Source of the DNA: an uncultured Candidatus Melainabacteria bacterium
GTDB lineage: Bacteria; Cyanobacteriota; Vampirovibrionia; Gastranaerophilales; Gastranaerophilaceae
Assembly: GCA_949741915.1 (NCBI GenBank)
Contig: CATJOM010000119.1
Coordinates: 1-41,012, forward strand
Direction: 5' to 3'
DNA length: 41,012 nucleotides
Below, in pieces: positions 34,586 to 41,012 of this stretch (the stretch's first letter is position 1; each line of letters begins with the position of its first letter). The translations under genes were made by a program, and so were the position numbers. A model generated the notes under the pieces. The model saw only the letters and a program-made list of their open reading frames with translations, did no database searches and was not told the DNA's origin.

Positions 34586-35629
34586 TTATTTTAATTTGCT
34601 GTAATCTTTGTCTGATACCTCTTCAAGCCATTCAGTCGAGCTGCCTTCAGCCGGGACTTCTATGGCAAGATGGCTAAACCAGCTATCAGATGCTGCACCA
34701 TGCCAGTGTTTGGTTTCTGCTGGAATATTAACTATGTCTCCTGGTTTTAATTCTTGTGCAGGTTTGCCATATTCCTGATAATATCCTCTGCCCTGCATCG
34801 CTATTAAGATTTGTCCTCCTTTATGGTGAATATGCCAATTGTTTCTGCAGCCTGGTTCAAATGTTACATTTGCTATTCCAACCTGGTCTTTTGAAAGGCG
34901 TTTCAGGTAACTTTGGCCTTTAAAATATTTTGCATAAGCAGTATTTGACTCTCCAATGCTAAACATTTCAGCCTTTGGGATACTTGCGAGTGTTAAAATT
35001 TCTTTTATCTGTTTGTGACTCAGCCCAGTGTTTTTGCCTATTTTAATGTGAGCATCAAGCTGGGGCTCAACGCCTTTTATTGAGGCAAGTGCTGCTATTG
35101 TTGCTATTTCTCTTTCTTGATAAGACAATACACCCCTTGCAAAAATATCTGCAAAAAGATGCTCTTTAAGATAAGTGTCAATTGCTGGTGCAAAATCAAA
35201 CAAGGCGCCCGTTACATGCTTCCCTGTGAGTTTTACCTGCACATTGTCGCCATAGGTAAATTTATCAGTTTCTTTTGGTAGAGCCATACCTTCTTTACCT
35301 GTTGTATCCTGTTTGTTGTCGCGTGAATTCACCACATTCATAAAGGTATTAAGAGCATTCAGGCTTCTTGGAAAACCACAATAAGCATACATTTGAGTTA
35401 ATAATTCTTTTATTTCATTGATAGTTAGTCCGCTATCAAGTCCTTTATGTAGTGCTTGTTCAAGTTAATTTAAATCACCAGCTGCTGTATATGAAGAAAT
35501 CATAACAATACTTTTTTCTTTTTTAGTTAAAATTTCACCTGCCATAGAAAATTCTCCTGTTAAGAAGCCAACTACTAATAAAACTATAAATAATTTTGCA
35601 ATTATCTTTTTCAAATTTGCAATACGCAT
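34586..35629 (-). pseudogene. CMD-cupin protein, interrupted by an ochre codon
   Basis: The frame from ATG 35629 encodes a signal peptide (MRIANLKKIIAKLFIVLLVV, then FLTGEFSMAG) and the start of a carboxymuconolactone decarboxylase domain. A TAA, where a Lys codon (AAA) is expected, interrupts it after AAGDLN, and the same frame continues without shift as LEQALHKGL and YAYCGFPRSLNALNTF. The following 268 residues carry a second CMD segment (REIATIAALASIKGVEPQLDAHIKIG) and a C-terminal cupin with WHIHHKGGQILIAMQG and PGDIVNIPAETKHWHG. GGAGG lies just before the ATG. Together about 347 residues: a predicted periplasmic or membrane-tethered protein. The distal part could still be made from ATG at 35392, but without export signal and with half of the CMD domain missing. 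Confidence 0.85.
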
Positions 35630-35694
35630 CCATCCTCCTTATTATGCGCAGAGGCTAATATCTTATTTTTGATTATATATTAAAATTTGCAATA

Positions 35695-36609
35695 TTAATT
35701 AAAGTATTCTCCAGCCTCTTTGGTTGAAATTTTATCAGTTGTAATGCCTTTACAGTTGAGTGAATTCAGATTAATAAGAGCGCTAGTATTATTCACTGTC
35801 CAAGCTTCAAAATCAAAACCTGCAGTCTTTAATAATTCTTTTGATTCAGAGGTTATTTTTGAGGCTTTTATATCCAAGAAAACCTCATTTTGTCCTGTTT
35901 GCAGGCTTTTTAATGTTTCAATAGTGTTATTTGAAGGCTCTTTTTTTGTAAGATAACCAATTCTTGTTTTTGGCATAATGTTGCTCATAGTTTTAAGATA
36001 ATCTTCATTAAAACTTATCCAAGTCACCCTATCCTCCAACTCTGCCTTTTGAACCAAATCGGCCAAAATTTGTGCTTTCCTCTCATCAAAATTTGATGTC
36101 TCCTTTAATTCAAGATAAAGATTAAGCTCGTAATTTTTGCAGCATTCAAGTGTTTCATTGAGCGAAGGTATTTTTGTACCCTTGTATTTATTGCTAAACC
36201 ATAGGCCGAAATCATAATCTAAAAGTTCTTTGTAATTCAGGCTCGAGCATTTTTTTGGCCAAAATAGGCGCCAGCCGTTCGTTTTTCTTGCTGTTCTATT
36301 TATTGTCTTATCATGTAAGATTACAGGTATATTATCTTTTGTCCACTCTATATCACATTCTATTGTTTTGTAACCGTTTTTTGCGGCTTCAATAAAGGCT
36401 GGGATTGTATTTTCCGGTGCAATTGAGCTATAACCCCTGTGTGCAATAACGTTTGCTTTATCTTCCTTTTTTGTAAAAGTATCCATGCCTTTGTTCAAGA
36501 ATGGGTTTTGAACGATTGGGGTATTTTCATCTAATAAGTTAATATTTTGGATATATTCAGGCATTATGAAATTTTGGGAATATTGTGCTGGCGGATTATT
36601 TATTAACAT
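35695..36609 (-). CDS. glycerophosphodiester phosphodiesterase family protein
   Basis: 304 residues. From residue 54 a GDPD (UgpQ-type) barrel: VIAHRGYSSIAPENTIPAF (catalytic His plus Glu), TIECDIEWTKDNIPVILHD (metal-binding Glu/Asp and second His), LYLELKETS, WISFNEDYL and FEAWTVNN near the end. It would cleave glycerophosphodiesters such as glycerophosphocholine to glycerol-3-phosphate and an alcohol. The first 53 residues are an Asn/Pro-rich extension without a classical signal peptide, ending in MDTFTKKED, a sequence also found at the N-terminus of the upstream gene product. AAGGA lies five bases before the ATG. Twenty-two bases separate it from the upstream 965-residue gene, so the two form one operon. 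Confidence 0.92.
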   Translation of the reverse strand: MLINNPPAQYSQNFIMPEYIQNINLLDENTPIVQNPFLNKGMDTFTKKEDKANVIAHRGYSSIAPENTIPAFIEAAKNGYKTIECDIEWTKDNIPVILHDKTINRTARKTNGWRLFWPKKCSSLNYKELLDYDFGLWFSNKYKGTKIPSLNETLECCKNYELNLYLELKETSNFDERKAQILADLVQKAELEDRVTWISFNEDYLKTMSNIMPKTRIGYLTKKEPSNNTIETLKSLQTGQNEVFLDIKASKITSESKELLKTAGFDFEAWTVNNTSALINLNSLNCKGITTDKISTKEAGEYFN

Positions 36610-36631
36610 TGGTGTCCTTATTGTTTTTTAA

Positions 36632-39478
36632 TTAATCAGTTTTTATTATAGTAACCATTTTGCCATTATTATTGAATACTGCCTTTATGTCGTCTGACTC
36701 AGTATTAAAATAAGCAATGAATGTATTGTCGATTTTTGATTTTTCAATTTTTTCAGGTGTTTCATTGTATATTGTTTTGAAAAGATTTTTCATTTTTGTT
36801 TTGGTTTCATCTGTGTATAAATACTTAATACTTCCTTCTTTGTTTAGTGCAAGCCTTTCAATTGCTCTCAATTTTGCATGAAGAGTGAGGTTTGGTTGAG
36901 TGGCATTTTCATGCGCAAAATTTATCCAGTCATCCGAATTAACAAAGGATACAAATTCTTCACTGAGTGCACTTGCCACTGCGCATAAATATTTTGATTG
37001 TTCATCAATACTGCTATTGCTAATTCCTAAATCTTTTCTTGAGAGCCTTAATTCTCTTGTGATATTTGCGTATTCTTCATTCTTTCCTTCTAATTTTACT
37101 ATTTCGCGGGCTATTTCTTTAGGGGTGATATTTTGACCTTGAATTGCGAATGCATTACTTAAGCCTGCTATAAAGTTTTCATGCTTTTTATTTGAAAGCT
37201 GTGCTGCAAGCTTCATCAATAAAGTAAATCTGCCTTTTTGATATTTTATTACATCTTTCGGATTTAATAGACATATATTATTGCCTGTTATTTTTATCGG
37301 AATTCCAGCCCCTGTTAATGAAGATTGAATATCATTTACATGTTCCACAAATTCTTCAAGGCTTATATCTAAAGGCAAATTTTTAATATATCCTAAGATT
37401 TCTTTAAAATTGCCAGTTTGTTCGTCTGAATATTTTTGTAGAATTTCTGTCAAAGTTTTTGGTGATTCAAGTTCTCTATTAAGGGCTATTCTTAGCACTG
37501 CCTTTAGGTTAAGTTCATTTTTGCAGATTCCAATAAGGGAGCCGATATCTGATTTTGAATTTCGTATAAATCCTGATTTTGTTAGTTTTCTTACGCTATC
37601 ATAATAAAATTTTGGATTGTCTTCATTATTTAAGGCAGCTAAAATTTTTATTATATTTTTCCTGAAAACCCTGCTTTTATAAGATGAATCAAGTTTTATT
37701 TCATTTTCTATGATGAAATCTTTTGCTGCAGTTTTATCTTGGAAATATTCTAAAAGCGTATTAAATGCTTCCGTTTTTTGTGCGCAGTTTTGTTCTTTAT
37801 CATGTCTTATCAAGTCTGCATAGTTAAATAACTCAAGTCTGCCGTTTTTGTCTTTATGTAACAAATCCTGATTTTCCATAAAAACTTCGAATGCGCTTTG
37901 CCCTGCAAAGTAAATTGAATCATTTTCCGACAGTTGTTTTTCTATTTCAGGCTTTAGCTTTTCATAGTTTTCTTTTTTATTTAAAAGTTCTTGCTTGATG
38001 GGATAATTTTTGTTGCTTTTGAATTTTTTTATAACTTCTTTGTCGGCAAATAATAATAAATCTACAAATTCCTTGATATCATTTTTTGAAATTTTATTTT
38101 TAGTATTATGCGCTTTTTTCTGTCTCTTTTTCGAGGAGCTTTTTGTATCTTGAGGACTGTTTATTGCATTAAACAGTGCAATGAATTCACTGTCGTTTTT
38201 GATTCCAAATTCATCAATTACTTTAAGTGTATCTTGAAGCCTTTTTTGTGAAGTTTCGTTATTTATGTCGAATACTGAGCTTATTGTCTCAACAAAGTTT
38301 AGATAAAATTCTTCTGCTCCTTCTTTATTCAGTCCTTTTAAGTCTATTAATTTTTCTGTTATTGTATTTTTGTATAGAATGCTATTAATTATTGAGCTAC
38401 TGTCTTGTATTAATGCGCTCCTTGAAATGTTGTTCAAAGTTTGGACTGATAAATTTTGTTCGCTTAGGGCTGAATAAAGTTCTATTTTTCCTTCTGTTGT
38501 TTGTATGTCAAAAAATTCTGATACCTTTGTTTTAACTGGCGTACGCACAGAGCCAAAATCTAGCGCCGTTTTTATGATTGCATTTCTTGATTGTTCTGAA
38601 TAGTCGTAGTTTGTATTCTGAAAATAATCGAATATTTTGGGCGCTCTGCAGTATGTTGTTGTGATATCTGCATCTTGAAATTCAGGATTTGCTTCTGTGA
38701 AGGAATTAATGATTTTTTCGCATTCGGCTGCGCTTTCTGATAGATAATTGATAAGGTAAAGTATTTCAGGCGGGTTCTTGAAATCATTAAAATTGTCTTT
38801 TAAATAATCAAAACGGGACAGTAATTCTTTTTCGGATTTAAATCCAAGGGCTTTAATTGTATTTAAAAAATCATTTATATCATTATTCTCGCCATCAGGA
38901 AGCTGCCTTGAGTTTTCAATTATTGCAATTGAATTCGGAAATCTTGTTAAGTCGTACTTATCGTTAAGTTTGCTAAAAGCATTTATAAAGTGCAGAGCAT
39001 ATCTTTTAAGCTCGGGAAATTCTTTAGTTATGCCGTCATACATTTTAGAAAGTTCAAAAATTTCTCTGCAGTTTGTGATTCCTCCATTTTTAAGGATTCG
39101 GGTGATATTTGTTCTGGCGTTTTCTGCATCTGGATTATCTTTGGCAAAAAAGATATTATTTAACTGTTCAACTCTGGTGTTTGGGGTTATTTTTGTATAA
39201 AGTTTTTTTGAGACGATATGTTTCATATATTTGTTAAGATGATTGTTCCAATTAATATAATCGTCTTTAAAGTCTGCATTAATTTGTTTTGCCGCCTCAC
39301 CCTTTTCTAGTGTTTTTAATTCAATCATTTGCCCATTAAATGTTACAGATGAAACATTGGTGCTTTTTGTAAAGGTGTCAGCATTTGAACTATTATATAA
39401 AATAGGACGTGTTTTTTGATTTATAATATTTGAGGAGTTTCTATTGTAATTAAACAGGGTATTAAAACTTATGTTCAT
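36632..39478 (-). CDS. about 948-residue protein of unknown function
   Basis: The start at ATG 39478 is chosen because AAAGGA precedes it by six bases; the open frame extends 17 codons further without a better start. The protein begins MNISFNTLFNYN, has NADTFTKS near residue 35 and VTFNG near 46, and then a long, almost wholly helical, Lys/Glu/Asn-rich body made of many short helical hairpins (for example FYDSVRKLTKSGF, NALEFKEILGYIKNLP-type segments). No signal peptide, membrane helix or catalytic motif is evident. A central basic patch (SSKKRQKKAHNTKNKISKN, around 460-480) is notable. Followed by the GDPD gene in one operon. Similar in style to the 1,178-residue protein at 20546, but without its membrane helix and acidic linker. 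Function unknown. Confidence 0.85.
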   Translation of the reverse strand: MNISFNTLFNYNRNSSNIINQKTRPILYNSSNADTFTKSTNVSSVTFNGQMIELKTLEKGEAAKQINADFKDDYINWNNHLNKYMKHIVSKKLYTKITPNTRVEQLNNIFFAKDNPDAENARTNITRILKNGGITNCREIFELSKMYDGITKEFPELKRYALHFINAFSKLNDKYDLTRFPNSIAIIENSRQLPDGENNDINDFLNTIKALGFKSEKELLSRFDYLKDNFNDFKNPPEILYLINYLSESAAECEKIINSFTEANPEFQDADITTTYCRAPKIFDYFQNTNYDYSEQSRNAIIKTALDFGSVRTPVKTKVSEFFDIQTTEGKIELYSALSEQNLSVQTLNNISRSALIQDSSSIINSILYKNTITEKLIDLKGLNKEGAEEFYLNFVETISSVFDINNETSQKRLQDTLKVIDEFGIKNDSEFIALFNAINSPQDTKSSSKKRQKKAHNTKNKISKNDIKEFVDLLLFADKEVIKKFKSNKNYPIKQELLNKKENYEKLKPEIEKQLSENDSIYFAGQSAFEVFMENQDLLHKDKNGRLELFNYADLIRHDKEQNCAQKTEAFNTLLEYFQDKTAAKDFIIENEIKLDSSYKSRVFRKNIIKILAALNNEDNPKFYYDSVRKLTKSGFIRNSKSDIGSLIGICKNELNLKAVLRIALNRELESPKTLTEILQKYSDEQTGNFKEILGYIKNLPLDISLEEFVEHVNDIQSSLTGAGIPIKITGNNICLLNPKDVIKYQKGRFTLLMKLAAQLSNKKHENFIAGLSNAFAIQGQNITPKEIAREIVKLEGKNEEYANITRELRLSRKDLGISNSSIDEQSKYLCAVASALSEEFVSFVNSDDWINFAHENATQPNLTLHAKLRAIERLALNKEGSIKYLYTDETKTKMKNLFKTIYNETPEKIEKSKIDNTFIAYFNTESDDIKAVFNNNGKMVTIIKTD

Positions 39479-39645
39479 ATTTATCCTTTCAGGAATGGTA
39501 TATTCTACAAAACGAAAAAAAGAAAACAATTGCTAGTTTTAGTATTTAAAGTTTTGTAAATTTTTATCTTTTTGGATTGCTATTTTATATATAATAGGAA
39601 AAATAATTTTCATATAGTTGTTTTACAGACAAAGTGGTTATAAAA

Positions 39646-40713
39646 ATGGATACAATGTTTTCAAACAAGGTAAATTTTCTAAAGGCACTAGCTATAATGC
39701 TCGTTGTGTCTGGGCATTTAGAATTTTCATTAATTCCAATGTTTCCTCCATATTCCTTTCAGCTTGCTTTGTTTTTCTTTATATCTGGAATTCTTTTTAA
39801 GGACAAGTATTTGCTTGAGTTTAAGACATATTTTATAAAGAGAGTTAAATCTCTGCTTGCGCCCTATTTTTTGTATGCCGCAGCTTATCTTGGAATAACG
39901 TTTTTATTCTTAAAATTAACAGGTAAATTTTGGGCTATGCCTATAACCTTAAAAAATGAATTACTTATGCCATTTTTAACTGGTCATCAGATTGACTTAA
40001 TTTCTCCAATGTGGTTTGTGCCACAGCTTTTTATCTCACTTATGACATTTTTTGTATTTATAAAATTAATAAAATCAAAATATTTTGCTTTAATTGTAAG
40101 TTTTACTCTAGCTCTTTTTGCTATTTATTTGTCAAAATATTCTGAAAATTTATATATTCTTTTATTGCTTAGAACTTTATTTTCATTATTCTTTTTATAT
40201 CTTGGATATTTCTACAAAAACTTTATACAAGGAAAACATAATATATTAACAATAAATTGGATATTGCCTATAATTGCGCTTCAATCTCTTTTGTGGCTTA
40301 CAAATAAGGACTTTACACCAATGGATGGTATTGGTTTAAGTTATATACTTGTGTGGGGACAGTTTGATGATTGGATAGTGCCAATAATTACGAGTATTAC
40401 AGGCATTTGGATATCTTTGTTTTTAGTGGATGTTTTTTATGATTTTATTAAAGATAATTCTTTTTTAAAGGCTGTTGGGCAAAATACTTATCATATTATG
40501 GCGAATCATCTTTTGGTATTTAATATCTTGACCTATTTTGCACTTTTTATTAAGGGAATTCCTTTTGATATCAAAAATGCGGCTGATATTTACTGGTTTT
40601 ATTTCCCAGTTAAAACCACATATTTTTATTTTGTAATTGGAATGATAATAACAACATACTTTGGGGTGTTCTTAAAAAATATCAAGGCAAAGCTTGCAAG
40701 GACTGCAAACTAA
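39646..40713 (+). CDS. acyltransferase 3 family membrane protein
   Basis: About 355 residues with ten or so hydrophobic segments, of the acyltransferase-3/OafA-type family that moves acyl groups across the inner membrane onto glycans or lipids. Seen: KVNFLKALAIMLVVSGHLEF near the N-terminus with the conserved His, FFFISGILFKDKYLLEFKTYFIKRVKSLLAPYFLYA (the family R-x10-PY pattern), PMWFVPQLF in helix 5, and a C-terminal LKAVGQNTYHIMANHLLVFN segment. The GTG at 39634 is an alternative start; the ATG at 39646 is preferred. It is not adjacent to the glycan operon but would suit modification of a surface polymer. It ends one base before the opposing HTH gene. Confidence 0.88.
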   Translation: MDTMFSNKVNFLKALAIMLVVSGHLEFSLIPMFPPYSFQLALFFFISGILFKDKYLLEFKTYFIKRVKSLLAPYFLYAAAYLGITFLFLKLTGKFWAMPITLKNELLMPFLTGHQIDLISPMWFVPQLFISLMTFFVFIKLIKSKYFALIVSFTLALFAIYLSKYSENLYILLLLRTLFSLFFLYLGYFYKNFIQGKHNILTINWILPIIALQSLLWLTNKDFTPMDGIGLSYILVWGQFDDWIVPIITSITGIWISLFLVDVFYDFIKDNSFLKAVGQNTYHIMANHLLVFNILTYFALFIKGIPFDIKNAADIYWFYFPVKTTYFYFVIGMIITTYFGVFLKNIKAKLARTAN

Positions 40714-40714
40714 G

Positions 40715-40924
40715 CTATCTTTCAAACTCTATATTGATTTTACAGCCTATTATTTTGCATAAAATTTTCATTTCTTTATAGTTAATGGTTTCGTTATTTA
40801 TGCGTCTTGAAAGATACGCACAGTAGTATTTTTTGCCGGTTACTTTTGTCATTTCGTTGGCAACATCTGTTAGGGTCCAGCCTTGTCTTTTAATTATTGC
40901 CTTTATTTCATCTTTTAATGCCAT
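40715..40924 (-). CDS. small HTH-like protein
   Basis: 69 residues, basic, with a helix-turn-helix-like order: ALKDEIKAIIKRQGWTLTDVANEMTKVTG, then YCAYLSRRINNETINYKEMKILCKIIGC. This fits a minimal Cro/C1-type DNA-binding domain with little else. The stop lies two bases from the acyltransferase stop on the other strand (convergent genes). Upstream is a Fur-like inverted repeat (40965-40996), suggesting metal- or iron-linked regulation. The ribosome binding site is weak. It might be a regulator or part of a mobile element cut by the window edge; nothing else supports the latter. Confidence 0.75.
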   Translation of the reverse strand: MALKDEIKAIIKRQGWTLTDVANEMTKVTGKKYYCAYLSRRINNETINYKEMKILCKIIGCKINIEFER

Positions 40925-40964
40925 TTATTTATCTTGACACAGTACAAGTTTTTATGTATTATTT

Positions 40965-40996
40965 AATGATAATAATAAAAAATTATGATTATCATT
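40965..40996. promoter_or_regulatory. Fur-like inverted repeat upstream of the HTH gene
   Basis: AATGATAAT (40965-40973) and ATTATCATT (40988-40996) are perfect complements 14 bases apart. Each half contains TGATAAT, the half-site of the classical Fur consensus. It is 41-72 bases before the HTH start codon, in promoter position. Assignment to Fur is by resemblance only. Confidence 0.45.
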
Positions 40997-41012
40997 AATA
41001 TAAAATTACAAA

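Noticed and set aside
1-41012. tRNA, rRNA, insertion sequences and CRISPR arrays
   Set aside because: No cloverleaf with a TTCRA arm, no rRNA segments, no transposase-like frame with terminal repeats and no regularly spaced direct repeats were noticed by eye; a covariance or repeat search could still find something I missed.

Overview
This window is strongly AT-rich bacterial DNA from a Gram-negative (two-membrane) organism: it encodes a TolC-type outer-membrane protein, Spy/CpxP-like periplasmic protein and prepilin-type substrates. The style of several genes suggests an uncultured, gut-type Melainabacteria/Vampirovibrionia (order Gastranaerophilales). These include a glycine-rich prepilin with an FSLTE motif, very long Asn/Lys-rich proteins whose N-termini carry LHFGE, ISFN or VTFNG, and a cupin/carboxymuconolactone gene with a signal peptide. 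The taxonomic guess is inference; no rRNA or other phylogenetic marker is present apart from housekeeping genes (nadE, rph, cimA).

Layout, left to right. 1-5.1 kb: TolC-family protein (minus), YuiF/NhaC-type transporter (plus), and a 5'-nucleotidase-family metallophosphatase split by a frameshift at a nine-G run. 5.2-13.5 kb: a plus-strand surface-glycan operon with a GT8/GT-B-like fusion, a second GT8, a hexapeptide acetyltransferase, a GT2, gmd, a second acetyltransferase frameshifted at a C6-T-C6 tract, fcl, and an alpha-1,2-fucosyltransferase (GT11). gmd and fcl make GDP-L-fucose, which the GT11 uses, so the operon should build a fucosylated surface polysaccharide. 13.5-14.35 kb: non-coding or decayed DNA with a minus-strand terminator. 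14.35-18 kb: a roughly 1,000-residue glycine-rich prepilin-like protein divergent from an XRE regulator, with three helically phased repeats between them. 18.4-24.1 kb: nadE and a 1,178-residue protein of unknown function.

24.3-26.6 kb: mntP, then an anti-sigma / ECF sigma / Spy-like envelope-stress operon with a possible ECF promoter. 26.8-30.7 kb: rph, converging on and overlapping a soluble receiver-histidine kinase, then cimA. 30.8-35.6 kb: a hypothetical gene, a 42-codon membrane peptide, a broken larE, a radical SAM gene and gdx (SMR family) behind a clear guanidine-I (ykkC) riboswitch, an AlkD-type DNA glycosylase, and a CMD-cupin gene broken by a stop codon. 35.7-41 kb: a glycerophosphodiesterase and a 965-residue unknown protein in one operon, an acyltransferase-3 membrane enzyme, and a small HTH-like protein preceded by a Fur-like inverted repeat.

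Four recognisable genes are interrupted (three by frameshifts, two of those at G/C homopolymers, and one by a nonsense codon), and there is one likely remnant. Either surface genes are phase-variable, or the genome is decaying, or the assembly has indel errors; the sequence alone cannot separate these. The most interesting leads are the G/C tracts in surface-related genes, the guanidine-riboswitch operon with a radical SAM and LarE-like gene, the phased operators at the prepilin locus, and the N-terminal signatures of the giant unknown proteins.
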